Counted from the stretch's first letter, positions 1-12,791 are shown. The stretch is 64,000 nucleotides of DNA from Paulownia fortunei (GCA_019321725.1 CM033109.1:25391347-25455346); one strand, 5' to 3'. Translations and numbers: made by a program. The notes: generated by a model not told the origin, from the letters alone.

Positions 1-1215
1 TATTTCTGTCAATGGAAATAATGTATGTTTTCCTTGAAATTATACTGTAAAAAGAAAAAATAATTTATTTAAACTATAATTTGAATACGTAAGTGAGAAA
101 TGAGTGTCAAGTTTTAAGTTTTTAATCTTATTTAACCTTAACAGTAAGAAAGTATTTTTCCTTTGTTTAACTCCTGTGTTATAGCAGACGCTTCAACTTT
201 ATTTGAAAAAAATAAAATTTTCAGAACGTAAACTTTGAAAATGAAAAAAAATCAATTAAAAAAAGTTTAATAAAAAACTCGAAATATTACCAACATTCTG
301 AGTCGCTTTTTTAAATTTTAACCATAATTAAAAATAAAAGTATGAAATAAATTATCTCTTTTAATGGAAATAATGTAAGTTTTCCTTAAAATTATACTAT
401 AAAAAGAAAAAACAATCCATTTAAACTATAATTTGAATACGTAAGTGAGACATGGGTATCAAATTTTTAAATTTTTAATCTTATTTAACATTAACAGTAG
501 AAAAGTATTTTTCATCATTCTAACTCCTGTGCTATAGCATACATTTTTAATTTATTGGAAAAAATAAATTTTTTAGAATGTAAACTTTTAAAATAAAAAA
601 CATCAATTAAAATAAAAATTTAATAAAAAACCCAGAAATAGGTACCAATATTTTGAGTCGCTTTTTAATTTTTAGCCATAAGTAAAAATAAACGTAGGAA
701 ATAAATTGTTTCTATCAATGAAAATAATGTAAGTTTTCCTTGAAATTATACCGTAAAAAGAAAAAAAATAATCCATTCAAACTATAATTCGAATACGTAA
801 GTGAGAACTGAGTATCAAGTTTTAAGTTTTTAATCTTATTTAACCTTAACAGTAGGAAAGTATTTTTCCTCCATTTAACTCCTGTGTTATAGCATACGCT
901 TCAACTTTATTTGAAAAAATAAAATTTTCAGAACGTAAACTTTTAAAATGAAAAAAAATCAATTAAAATAAAAAATTAATAAAAAAGCCTGAAATAAGTA
1001 CCAACATTCTGAGTCGCTTTTTAATTTTTAACCATAATTAAAAATAAAAGTAGGAAATAAATTGTCTCTCTCAATGGAAAAGATGTAAGTTTTCCTTGAA
1101 ATTATACTGTAAAAAGAATAAACAATCCATTTAAACTATAATTTGAGTACATAAGTGAAAAATGGGTATCAAGTTTTTAAAATTTTTAATCTTATTTAAC
1201 CTTAACAGTAGTAAA
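1..1215. repeat. ~353-bp AT-rich satellite array, left part
   Basis: Tandem head-to-tail monomers of about 353 bp. The phrase 'aatgtaagttttccttgaaa' or a close variant recurs near 20, 372, 727 and 1085. Each monomer also holds a more GC-rich box (accaacattctgagtcgc) near 288, 645 and 1000. Similarity between monomers is moderate, with many small indels, so this is an old or diverged array. No coding potential is seen. The array is broken at 1220 by a solo-LTR-like insertion and resumes at 4428. Confidence 0.93.
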
Positions 1216-1220
1216 GTATT

Positions 1221-4200
1221 TGTAACACCCCCACCACTAAATATAAATATTGATATAACAATAATTTTGACAAGGTAGCACATGTGTGTATATGTGTATA
1301 TATATAATTTTTTTTGTCAACTGCAGCATTTTGAAAAAACAGTAAAATGGTTTTCTTACATATAACCCTGTGTATAGAAAAATCACCATTTATATAAAAA
1401 AAATACAACACCCATCATAGTCACACTATTCTCAAACTTATTTACTATAAAATTTCAAGAGTTATATAGGACACGACATCCTAAAGTTATAATACGATAG
1501 ACTCAAAAATCAAAACAATAGCCTACACTTTCAGAAGAAGTAAAGACATTTTGCATCTTGTAACTCTTTATATATAGACAACAATTTACACAATAATAAT
1601 GATTGTAAAAAATTAGAATATGCCCACAACACAACCCAACAGGTCATCATCCATATACAGTGATCCTCAAAAGCTTGTAAGAGCTCCAACAACTAGCCTA
1701 GTAAGCCTCAGAGTCTCAGGTATCACCATGCTTACCTACAATGCATGAACTACACGAGCTATTGCCCAGTAAGCAAAAATCATGCATGCTGAAGAGATAA
1801 TCTAACATATATGCGATGCATCTCTATGAAATCATGCTAGGAATGCAAGCTCCTGAAACAAAACACTTCATTCAAAATCATTTTCCATCACTGGCCCTTG
1901 ACCCACCTACTATGTACCGGATATAGCTCTCAACAATATCAATAATTACATGGCCATAAACAAATTGATAGGGTCCGGGGGCCATCTCCTAGGATCACCA
2001 GAGGTCCACCCCCTGTCTTCCCCTGTGATCCTCCAGAAGTCTTCCTACCAGTGGCATCAATAAGGGCACAGTCAAGTGGTCTACCCTCTCGTGACCACTA
2101 GAGGCACACCCCCTGTCAACCCGTATGATTCTTCGAGAAGTAACACTCATGACGCCCTAAAATATCACATAAGCACGCCTCACATGCCTCGGTACACTAG
2201 TAGTGGCCAACCAAAATATTTTTTTTCTTCTGGAAATAATGTCTCAAATCATATCATACATGCAAGGACCTAAACTATACTCATATATCGTGCATGCACA
2301 TGTAAATGCTCATGAATGGTATGTTCAATATGAAATGTAAGTCATCTTGCTCTCAACATGTTTCAAGAATCATAAAACTCTTAAGGTACATACTATACTT
2401 GTCATCCAATCAATTTAAATATCATCAACACATTAAGTATAAATGCTTCAAGACATATTATGTTCATGCATTGTAGTTGCAAATGGATTTTCACTTACCT
2501 TTGATCGGTTGTGTGTTACTTCTAGGTTTCTTAAGTATACTTCCCAACCCTAGATGTGAAACAATCTATAAAAATACAAGATATCAATCACCATCCTCAA
2601 TTAACAAGTTCATTATACCTAATGTAGTATAAAGATCTTGAATCTCAATTTAATTAAACAACCTTACCACTTAGAAACTATAACAAAATACAAACTTCTA
2701 CGCACCTTTGTTCCACATCTTAAATGTATACTAACCTCACTTAATTGATGTATTATAACTCTTATAACATCGTCCTAAATGTTAGGGATCAAATGCACCA
2801 CATCAATGCTGGAACATGTTAATGAACCAAGTGAGATAGATTCACAACTTCACATTTTCTTGCTGCCACATTAATTTGCATGATGATTTTGATACCCTAA
2901 GACATAGTCATTCACTCCCCAATTTTTATCACACTTAGATGACATAAAAAAAAATGTAACCATGTCATATAATGGCTAAAACTCATGGATATAGCTTCCC
3001 AAGTTCAGCTCCCTTCACAATATATGAAATAGATTTTTCCTACCGTGACAGTTTTGCGCACTTCATGACATTAATGGTTTTGACACCCTTAAGTATATTC
3101 AATCACTCCCAAATTTTCACCACACTTATATGACATATACAAAGAGAAAACCAGGTCATAGTATTGCTAAAACTAATGGATTTAATGCTGTAAAACCAGT
3201 CCCCTTACATAGGACAGAATCTGAAATTCGATGGAGACAGTTCTGAGCATCTCTTTAATTATCATGCCATATTTTAATTTCTAACCGATGAAAATTTATT
3301 CCAATACTCTTAAATCCTACATGAACGTGTATATGATGATACTTACAGGTTTTATTCAATATACCATACACTTTTGAAGCATAAAACACAAGAATACATC
3401 AAGGTGACAGTTTCTAGCACAAGTATTTTCTATCAAGTATTTGCAACCAAAAACCCTTTCTTTGTGCACCAACGCCTATCTAATAACATCCTAACACATT
3501 TATAAATAATATTCAAAGCTTAATAAATCAATAAACCTCAAAATAAATTTGAAAGTCATGCCAAACCCGTAGGTTAAGCTCACCTTGCACAGTTTTCTAC
3601 TTGAACTTGTTTATTTCTCCTCCCCTTTGCTTGTTTTGCCTCCTTTTTTGGTTGGAATCACTTAGGACCTATTTAGAGAGCTTTTTCTATGTCTTTGGAA
3701 GCTAAAATGGTTCAGAAGAAGGTTCAAGTCGAGGCTGTTAGCTTAAGAGTGAAGAATAGATTGAGGTGCTAGCTTGAAAAGTCTAAGCATGAGGTGGTAT
3801 AAGCTTGATGTGACATGTAGTGGTAAAATCTGATTTTCTCCCTTATCTTGCAGCTCTAATCTTATATGTCTCACCTATTATTATTTGGTTGCAACCTATC
3901 TTGGTCACCATTTATTCCCGTAGCTACTTCCTATGTCCGTTCATTAGGTTCTTCACCCAAAAAATTATCGATTCTTGCCCGATTGATAAGTTTGTACACC
4001 GATAGTGTTACAAACCTATAAACCTAGTTATATAACATTTAAATTATAGTACTGTATGTCTAGTTGTCCCAAGTGTATGATTTAAATATACATATAATAT
4101 TAAAATTCACGATCGAACTGACTCACTTTCTATAAATTTTTCGATGACACATTTCGAACTCCTAAGGTTACCACATGTAACCTAGCACTATTTACTATAT

Positions 4201-4427
4201 TGATACCTAACTTTCTTCTTATCTCAATACAAAATCAACCACTTAGGTTAGGAAATTCAATAACTAATACTGTGCTAGAGCTTCCGAATTAAGTTCAATA
4301 TTCAAGAATGTCGTATAAAAGAATTGAAATATGCAATTTCAATATAAATGCAAGTAGCATATAAAATTAACACATAATGCATGAATCATATTTGGTCAGA
4401 TGAGTAGTGAGAAGTTCGGGTATCACA
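1221..4427. mobile_element. Solo-LTR-like insertion (3.2 kb) in the satellite
   Basis: The insertion begins TGTAACACCC and ends GGGTATCACA, the TG...CA ends expected of a plant LTR, with imperfect terminal inverted repeats. It is flanked by a perfect 5-bp direct duplication GTATT (1216-1220 and 4428-4432). Satellite monomer sequence continues on both sides. Inside there are no gag/pol reading frames, no primer-binding site and no second LTR copy, so a solo LTR left by LTR-LTR recombination is the best reading; a short non-autonomous element is the alternative. It contains degenerate internal duplications (about 1970-2140 and 2878-3182). The superfamily cannot be fixed from the LTR alone; Ty3/gypsy is likely from LTR length and termini. 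Confidence 0.75.
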
Positions 4428-4432
4428 GTATT

Positions 4433-7400
4433 TTTCCTCCTTCTAACACCTGTGTTATAGCATATTCTTTAAATTTATTAGAAAAAAATAAAATTTTCAG
4501 AACATAAACTTTTAAAATGAAAAAAAATTAATTAAAAATAAAAATATAATAAAAAAGCCTGAAATAAGTACCAACATTCTGAGTTGCTTTTTTAATTTTT
4601 AGCAATAATTAAAAATAAAAGTAGGAAATAAATTGTCTCTCTCAATGGAAATAATATAAGTTTTTCTTGAAATTATACAGTAAAAAGAAAACACAATCCT
4701 TTTAAACTATAATTTGAATACGTAATTGAAAAATGGGTATCAAGTTTTTAAATTTTTAATCTTATTTAACCTTAATAGTTGGAAAGTGTTTTTCCTCATT
4801 CTAACTCCTGTGTTATAGCATACACTTTAAATTTATTAGAAAAAAAATATTATTTCAGAATGTAAACTTATAAAATTAAAAAAATCAATTAAAATAAATA
4901 TTGAAAAAAAATGAAAATAGGTACCAACATTCTGAGTTATTTTTTTTTAGCCATAATTAAAAATAAAAGTAGGAAATATATTGTTTCTCTCTATGAAAAT
5001 AATGTAAGTTTTCTTTGAAATTATTCAATAAAAAGAAAAAATAATTCACTTAAAATATAATTTGAATACATAAGTGAGAAATAGGTAACAAATTTTTTAA
5101 AATTTTAATTTCATTTAACCTTAACAGTAGGAAAGTATTTTTCCTCCTTCTAACTCATGTGTCATAGCATACGCTTTAATTTATTAGAAAAAAATAAATA
5201 TTTCAGAATGTAAACTTTTAAAATGAAAATAATAAATTAAAATAAATATTTAATAAAAAAGGCGGAAATAGTACCAATATTCTGGGTCGCTTTTTTAATT
5301 TTTAGCCATAAGTAAAAATAAAAGTAGGAAATAAATTATTTCTCTCAATAGAAATAATGTAAGTTTTCCTTGAAATTATACTGTAAAAAGAAAAAACAAT
5401 CCATTTAAATTATAATTTGAATACGTAAATGAGAAATGAGTATCAAGTTTTTAAATTTTTAATCTTATTTAACATTAATAATACGAAAGTATTTTTTCCT
5501 CCTTCCAACCCTGTGTTATAGCATATGCTTTTAATTTATTAGAGAAAAATAATTTTTTTAGAACGTAAACTTTTAAAATAAAAAACATCAATTAAAATAA
5601 AAATTTAAGAAAAAACCCAAAATAGGTACCAACATTCCGAGTTGTTTTTTTAATTTATACCATAATTAAAAATAAAAGTACGAAATATATTGTTTCATTC
5701 AATGAAAATAATGTAAGTTTTCTTTGGAATCATACAGTAAAAAACAACAACAATCCACTTAAACTATAATTTGAATACGTAAGTGAAAAATGGTATCAAG
5801 TTTTTAAATTTTTAATCTTATTTAACCTTAATAGTAGGAAAGTATTTTTCGGCATTGTAACTCATTTATTAGAAAAATAAAATTTTCAGAACGTAAGCTT
5901 TTAAAATGAAAAAAATAAATTAAAATAAAAATTTAATAAAAAAGCTTGAAATAGGAACCAACATTCGGAGTCGCTTTTTCAATTTTTAGCCATAATTAAA
6001 AATAAAAGTAGGAAATATAATGTTTCTCTCTATGGAAATAATATAAGTTTTCCTTGAAATTATACAGTAAAAATAAAAAACAATCCACTTAAACTATAAT
6101 TTGAATACGTAAGTGAGAAATGGGTATCAAGTTATTAAATTTTTAATCTTTTTTAATCTTAACAGTAGGAAAATATTTTTTCTTATTTTAACTCCTGTGT
6201 TATAGCATACGCTTTATGTTTATTAGAAAAAAATAAATTTTTTAGAACGTAAACTTTTAAAATAAAAATATAAATTAAAATAAAAATTTAATAAAAAACC
6301 CGAAATAGGTACCAACATTTTGAGTCGCTTTTTCATTTCTTAGCCATACTTAAAAATAAAAGTAGAAAATATATTGTTTCTCTCAATGGAAATAATGTAA
6401 GTTTTTCTTGAAATTATGCAGTAAAAAATAAAACAACCCAGTTAAACTATAATTTGATTACATAAGTGAGAAATGAGTATCAAGTTTTTAAATTTTTAAT
6501 CTTATTTATCCTTAACTGTAGGAAAGTATTTTTCCTCATTCTAACTCCTATGTTATAGCATATGCTTTAAGTTTATTAGAAAAAAATAACATTTTCAGAA
6601 CGTAAACTTTTAAAATGAAAAAAATAAATTAAAATAAAAATTTAATAAAAAAGCATGAAATAGGTACCAATATTTTGAGTTGCTTTTTTAATTTTTAGCC
6701 ATAATTAAAAATAAAATTTTGAAATATATTATTTCTTTTAATGGAAATAATGTATGTTTTCCTTTAAATTATACAGCAAAAAGAAAAAACAATCCACTTA
6801 AATAATAATTTGAATACGTAAGTGAGAAATGGGTATCAAGTTTTTAAATTTTTAATTTTATTTAACCTTAACAATAAAAAAGTATTTTTCCTCATTCTAA
6901 CTCATGTGTTATAGCATACACTTTCAAATTATTGTAAAAAAAATAAAATTTTCAGAACGTAAACTTTTAAAATGTAAAAAATCAATTGAAATAAAAAATT
7001 AATAAAAAAGTCCGAAATATGTACCAATATTTTGAGTTGCTTTTTTATTTTTTAGCTCTAATTAAAAATAAAAGTTAGAAATGTATTATTTCTCTCAATG
7101 GAAATTATGTATGTTTTCCTTTAAATTATACAACAAAAAGAAAAAACAATCCACTTAAATTATAATTTGAATACGTAAGTGAGAAATGGATATCAAGTTT
7201 TTAAATTTTTAATCCTTTTTAACCATAACAGTAGGAAAGTATTTTTACTCATTCTAACTTCTGTGTTATAGCATACGCTTTAAGTTTATTAGAAAAAAAA
7301 TAATTTTTTTAGAACGTAAACTTTCAAAATGAAAAAATCAATTAAAATAAAAATTTAATAAAAAAGATCAAAATAGGTACCAACATTCTGAGTCGCTTTT

Positions 7401-7873
7401 TTATTTTTTAGCCATACTTAAAAATAAAAGTAGAATATATATTGTTTCTATCAATGGAAATAATGTATGTTGTCCTTTATATTATACAGCAAAAAGAAAA
7501 AAAATAATCCACTTAAACTATAATTTGAATACGTAAGGGAGAAATGGATATCAAGTTTTAAAATTTTTAATCTTTTTTAACCTTAACAATAGAAAAATAT
7601 TTTTCCTCATTCTAACTCCTGTGTTATAGCATACGCATTAAAATTATTAGAGAAAAATAAATTTTTTAGAACGTAAACTTTTAAAATAAAAAAAAATAAT
7701 TAAAAATAAAAATTTAATAAAAAAGACGTAAATATGTACTAACATTCTGAGTCGCTTTTTTATTTTTTAGCCATACTTAAAAATAAAAGTAGAAAATATA
7801 TTGTTTCTCCAATGGAAATAATGTAAGTTTTCCTTGAAATTTAACAGTAAAAAGAAAAAAATCCACTTAAACT
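4433..7873. repeat. ~353-bp AT-rich satellite array, continued
   Basis: Same monomer and orientation as 1-1215. The 'accaacattctgagtcgc' box recurs near 4570, 4920, 5270, 5627, 5957, 6310, 6667, 7022, 7377 and 7738, giving about ten more monomers of 330-360 bp. The last monomer is cut at 'ccacttaaacta' where telomere-like repeat begins, so this is the left breakpoint of the LINE cluster. No gene is seen. Confidence 0.93.
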
Positions 7874-7985
7874 AAGGGTTTAGTGTTCAACTTAGGGTTA
7901 GGGTTTAGGGTTTAGGGTTTAGGGTTAGGGTTCAAGGTTTAAGGTTCAGGATTTAGGGTTTAGGGTTTAGGGTTTAGGGTTTTTT
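7874..7985. repeat. Telomere-like (TTTAGGG)n tract = 3' tail of LINE-A
   Basis: About 110 bp of TTTAGGG repeats with variants (TTAGGG, TTCAAGG, TTTAAGG). Read on the minus strand it is (CCCTAAA)n and follows directly on the 3' UTR of the minus-strand LINE-A, where a poly(A) tail would normally be. Its left side joins satellite sequence abruptly. It is too short and degenerate to be a functional telomere. Confidence 0.9.
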
Positions 7986-7994
7986 AAACAAAAA

Positions 7995-8032
7995 CACCCA
8001 ATCCTGGGTGGGGGGTTAAGGCGATGACCCCC
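7995..8032 (-). promoter_or_regulatory. Two adjacent 3'-terminal stem-loops of LINE-A
   Basis: Dyad 1 is CACCCA-4 nt-TGGGTG at 7995-8010. Dyad 2 is GGGGGT-10 nt-ACCCCC at 8011-8032. They sit just before the CCCTAAA tail of the LINE RNA. The same two stem-loops occur in two other LINE copies at 25850 and 29669. Some LINE reverse transcriptases are known to recognise a 3' RNA hairpin; that role here is inferred. Confidence 0.7.
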
Positions 8033-8244
8033 AACCTGTGTATATATGTAAAATCTGATTGAGTAGTACACGGAGGTTTACAAAAATACAAGAGTAAAAC
8101 TATGAGTACTACTCCTTTACAAAAAGCGCTGCACATGAAAGTGATCAAAATAAAATCTAAGTAAAAGATACCAACTATACAATCTTGGAACGTTAGATGT
8201 CATCTCAATCTTAAGGATGGAATATCAAGCTGATCAACTTTGAG

Positions 8245-11200
8245 CTATCCAATAATCGGTCCTGAAAGTTGCTGTGGTGTGAGAATTCTGGAGGTCTGAG
8301 TGATGCATGCTTCATTAGCGAGAAAATCTACAATTTTGTTTCATTCCCTATAGATGTGTGTAATACGAGTGTGCATGTGTCTCATGATGTATTTGTTTTT
8401 TTCCAACATTTTCTGTAGTTGCCAATGCCCCTGTGCTGTCGTGGAAGTAATAAGATTGATGACAACTTGAGCATCCACTTCTATCCATAACTTAGCAATC
8501 CCTTGCTCTTTAGCTAACTCAAGTCCCCTAGTAAGTGCAAAGATTTCCGCATATATGCTATTCTGATTTCCAATATAATCATGGTATGCTAAGATAACAT
8601 TACCAAGATGATCCCTTATGACACCTCCTGCCCCTGCTTGCCCAGTTTCTTCTTTAGCAGCTCCGTCAGTGTTGAGTTGAAACCATCCTATTTGTGGTTT
8701 TTTCCAAAGAACCTGCTGTGCTTTTTTGATTTTCTCCTTTGGATAGTTGAAGTCAAGTTGTGTTGCAATTTCCATGTCGCCTCGCCAAAGCTTTCTATTT
8801 AGTTTTCTGCATTTAGAAAGACAAAAAAGGTGATCATAAATTTTCTAAATAACTCGATGTGCATAAAAACCTTTGTTTCTATATTTTGCATTATTTATCT
8901 CTGTCCACAAAACCAAAAGATGAGAAGTGGGATGAGAATTCGAATGTGTGTGGGTTGTGAGAAGGGTGTGGAGAGTTTCCAATATTGGAAGAGAAGAGTC
9001 GGATTTTCAATTTGTGGATATTTTATATGGAAGAGGTTAGCAAAATGCTCCCAGACAGCCCTAGCTTGTTCCCCCGAGATAAGGAGATGAGTTATTGATT
9101 CTACTGAGGAAGAACAGTAGTGGCACCTGGAAACCAATGTGAAGCCCTTTTCTTGGAGTCTAGTATCAACTGGAATCTAATTGTTTGTGAGGCGCCAAAA
9201 AAAGATTGACATGGTAAGAGTGAATTGGGTGCACCAAAAGTTCCCAAGAAGCTGTCTTTTGGTTTTACTGCTGTGAATTAAATTCCAAGCTGATGATATA
9301 GAGAATTCCCCATTGGAAGATGGTTTCCATTTCATACCATCCTTAGAGGAATCAGAGATGGGCATATTGCGGATTTTTCTAGCGACATTATGTGGCAGAA
9401 GTTGTCTAATTCTACTGTCATTCCATTGCCCATTGCGCCAATAAAAGTTCATTGAACTGTATCCCACCAAATCCCTTTGAAGAGTTGATGCAAGAAGAGC
9501 GTCACCAACCCAATGATCCTGCCAAAAATAAGCCTGACCATCCCCTAAAATCTAGAAAATATTTTCTTGAGCAACCTATCTCACTTTGCACATGCGCTTC
9601 CAAATGGCACTGTCATGAACCGAGAGTTTTACAGCCCCTTGGAATAAGCAACCGCAGTATTTTTGCTGCATGAATGATGCCCACAAGGATGAGAGTGATC
9701 GGAATCTCCACCACAATTTGAGCGAGAAAGCTTGTACCATGTTTGTGAGTTTCCTAACTCCAAGGCCCCCTTCTTTAATTGGTTGACAGATGTTATCCCA
9801 CAAAACCTAATGCATCCGTCTATGTTCGCCATAATTTCCCCAAAAGAATCTTACCATAATCTAATCGATGCGGTGAAGGACCATTTTAGGAGGTTGTAAC
9901 ACTTGCAAAAGATATATAGGCATAGTGGATAGGGTGTTTTTTATCAACACCAATCTGCCTCCATGGGATAATGTTGATTTTTCCCAACCTTGCAACTTAC
10001 TCCTCATTTTACAAATCAGATTCTGGAAGAGTGAGCATTTTTTGTTGCCTTTATAGAGTGGAGCTCCTAAGTATGTAACTGGAAGGTGCTTAATAGAGAA
10101 TCCGGTGACATATTGCAGTCTTTGTGTAATAAGATTGGAGCATTTGTTGCTGATTATGAAGGAGCTCTTCTCTTTGTTAATAAGCTGTCCAGAGGCTGCA
10201 CAATATTACTTCAGCAGTTCCATGATTCTTCTCAATCCTTTCTTACCACAGTTAGTGAAAATCATGATGTCATCGGCATAAGCGAGATGAGAAATATTCA
10301 ATCCTCCATTACTGTGATATCTCATGTCCTTATGTTGCTGAAACAGCGAGTCCAAATTGCGTGACAAAAAATCAGCAACCATGATGAATAAAGATGGAGA
10401 TAATGGATCTCCCTAACGAAGCCCTCTGCTTGACTTGAAAAATGCTGTAGGAGCTCCATTGATAAGAACAGAGAACCAACAGTATTTTATACAATGTTGA
10501 ATCAATGTAATCTATTTATCCAAAAATCCCATCTTGCTCAGAACTTTGTATAAAAAACACCATTGAACTCTGTCATATGCTTTATTCATGTCCAGTTTGA
10601 GAGCTACATTATCATGCTTGCACTTGGCATTGATAGTATATATAAGTTCCTGGGCGAGTAGAATGTTGTCACTAATGAGCCTCCATTTAACAAAGCTACT
10701 CTGCGAGGGTGAGATTATTTCAGGAAGGATATTCACAAGTCTGTTGCTGAGGATCTTGGCAATAATTTTATTGGTCATATTGCATAAGCTGATAGGCCTA
10801 AAATCATTCCATGTTTTTAGATTTTCTGTTTTTGGAATCAGGACAAGAGATGTAGTAGTGTAGCTTCTAGGCATGGTGTTTCCTTTGAAGAAATCCTCCA
10901 CTACTTCCTTAATATCCATGTGTATAATGTCCCAGCAATATTGAAAAAAGAAGGCTGAAAAACCATCCGAGCCTGCAACACTGTCTGGCTCTATTTCAAA
11001 AATTGCATTTATGATTTCTTCAATGTCAGGGGAAGAACATAGATTTTCGGTCTCAAAAACATGTTGAATCGGTTGGAGGCAAGCAAGATTCTCTTCAGCA
11101 AGTTCAGGAACATTATTTGTGATGAGTGATTGAAAATATGCAGCTGCTGAATTCTGTATTTCCTCCTGATCAATTAGTTGAACGCCCTCGTGTGTTATTG

Positions 11201-12312
11201 TATGAATCCTAGACTGACTTTTTTTTTCTTAACCAGGGAATGAAAGAATTTTGTGTTTCTTTTGCCTTCCTCAATCTATCTACAGGTAGCCTTCTGTCTC
11301 AAATAATCTTCCTCAATTGTTAGTCCCTGAATGAGTACCACAGTACATCTTTTCAGCTTCATTAGGTTGGAGTCACAAGGATCTTCGTCATATATTTTTT
11401 CTCTGTCAGCTACCTCTTGTTTCGCTTTCTTGACATTTTCAAAAATATCCCCAAAAACATTTTTATTCCACCACCTAAGAAGCTGTTTAAGCCGATATAG
11501 ATTTTATTGTAGATTTTGCATTCCTTGTGTTTTATTGGATGCTGCCAGGAGGTTTTAATTATTTCCAAAAATGAGTGATGTCTGGTCCACATCTTGAAGA
11601 ATCTAAAGGAGGAAAGAGCTTTGACCGTATTAGTGTTCAAAGATATCAAGAGGGGGGAGTGGTTTGACCATATTCTAGGGAGGTGGGAGACTTTGGTAGT
11701 ATGGAACAGATTTAGCCAATCTTTCGAATACATAACTCTATCGAGTCTCTTCCAAACTCTATGATTGGTCCATGTGTAATTACTGCCCTCAAAGCCCGCA
11801 TCTATTAGTCCACAATCTCCAATCATATCACCGAAATCATTCATCGATGTGAGTCTATTCCCATTATTTTCTATTCTTTCATTAAGGTGAAGAATGGTGT
11901 TGAAATCACCTCCAATAAGCCAAGGTTGAGCATCATTTTGATCAGCAATATTTCTAAGGCCATCCCATAGATCTCTGCGACCAATGATATCACATTTTGC
12001 ATAGATGCATGTGAATAAGAATGTAGAAGGCAGCAGGTGTGACTTTATTTCCATGTGCAGGAGTTGCTCTTGGTCAATTAATATTTTGCATTGAAATTCA
12101 TGGCTTACAAAACACCAAATCTTATTTGAGCAATTAGCGAATACTTGTGAGAAGGCAAACCGACGACAAAAGAAGTTACTATCCAGCTGTACCTTTGGTT
12201 CCATAACAGCAAGTATCTTGATTCTGTGTAAGCGACAAAAAATATGTAAATGTTTTTGTGTAGGTTCATTTCCAATTCCCCTAATGTTCCAAACCATGAA
12301 ATTCATAGACAT
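8245..12312 (-). pseudogene. LINE-A ORF2: APE endonuclease / reverse transcriptase / zf-RVT / RNase H, frameshifted
   Basis: Starts at ATG 12312 with the apurinic-endonuclease-like start FMVWNIRGIG, followed by the GGDFNTI and SNHSPLL motifs of the L1 endonuclease (to ~11410). Reverse transcriptase follows: LVLIPKTENLKTWNDFRPISLCN at about 10840-10780 (shown in part), AYDRVQW near 10560, and the catalytic LAYADD box near 10265-10290 in another frame. A zf-RVT segment (WKPSSNGEFSISSAW) lies at 9470-9177 and an RNase H domain (NTDGAAKEETGQAGAGGVIR, AEIFAL, EVDAQ) at 8775-8341. At least four frame changes separate these blocks, so the ORF is broken. A C-terminal RNase H is a known feature of plant L1 elements. 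The acidic RNase H residues are still present in this copy. Confidence 0.88.
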
Positions 12313-12334
12313 TTATCATCAGCAACATCTGTGT

Positions 12335-12786
12335 TTACTCGAGTAATTCTACTCCTTGAGCTCTTAGTGGCATTCTATTTTGCTTTTTTCCATCTTCATT
12401 TTTGAGTAAGGTTCTTGAAACGTGCTCATTTGATAAGCTTCTTTGATGCAGAGCCTTATATTTATTTTCCATCCTGACCGTGCCTGCCAAATCCTTTTCT
12501 GGACTATCTGAGCAGCATTCATGTGTCTCGGAGAAGATTTCATTAGTGAACAAATGGAGATATTCTTTTGCTGATTCTTCCCTTTTTTTTCTATTTCTGT
12601 TTTGTTGCTTGTTTATTTTATTATGTTCATTTTCATCCTCAGCAAGACACTTAGCTTGGGCATTAACTGTGTAGGACTTCAAGGTTAATTGACACTGGGG
12701 CTGTTACTCTTATCTGATTGGCCATCCTTGCACACAGTAGCTGCATAACTGCTATCTTCTTCACCATACTCTGCTGTTTCCAGAAC
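12335..12786 (-). pseudogene. LINE-A ORF1, C-terminal fragment
   Basis: Open frame of 115 codons ending 22 bp before the ORF2 start. It is rich in Lys, Asn and Glu, with no domain visible here. It is the downstream part of the ORF1 whose N-terminal part lies on the far side of the Athila insertion (23489-24930). Assignment rests on position (immediately 5' of the ORF2 endonuclease) and on the similar C-terminal ORF1 region of LINE-D at 34958-35470. Confidence 0.65.
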
Positions 12787-12791
12787 CTCCC

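Larger units (their letters stand above)
7986..12791 (-). mobile_element. LINE-A (L1-type), 3' portion: 3' UTR, ORF2, end of ORF1
   Basis: Non-LTR retrotransposon on the minus strand. It reads 5' to 3' as ORF1 C-terminus, ORF2 (endonuclease, reverse transcriptase, zf-RVT, RNase H), then a 3' UTR ending in telomere-like tail at 7985. The element is interrupted at 12791 by the Athila-type element, whose target duplication CTCCC is 12787-12791, and resumes at 23484. Together the two pieces make a ~7.0-kb, apparently full-length LINE. It has several frameshifts and is probably inactive. Confidence 0.88.

Noticed and set aside
2076..2273. 65-codon frame inside the solo LTR
   Set aside because: Lies in degenerate internal repeats; no protein similarity seen.
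3820..4005. 61-codon frame inside the solo LTR
   Set aside because: Short, hydrophobic by AT-rich composition, no supporting context.
1221..4427. Complete small LTR retrotransposon
   Set aside because: No second LTR, primer site or gag/pol inside; a solo LTR fits better.
7874..7985. True telomere
   Set aside because: Only ~110 bp, degenerate, internal, and positioned as the LINE 3' tail.
10588..10863. Plus-strand 91-codon frame
   Set aside because: Antisense of LINE-A reverse transcriptase; the minus strand carries the real motifs.
12480..12674. Plus-strand 64-codon Phe/Leu-rich frame
   Set aside because: Antisense of the LINE ORF1 Lys/Asn-rich C-terminus.
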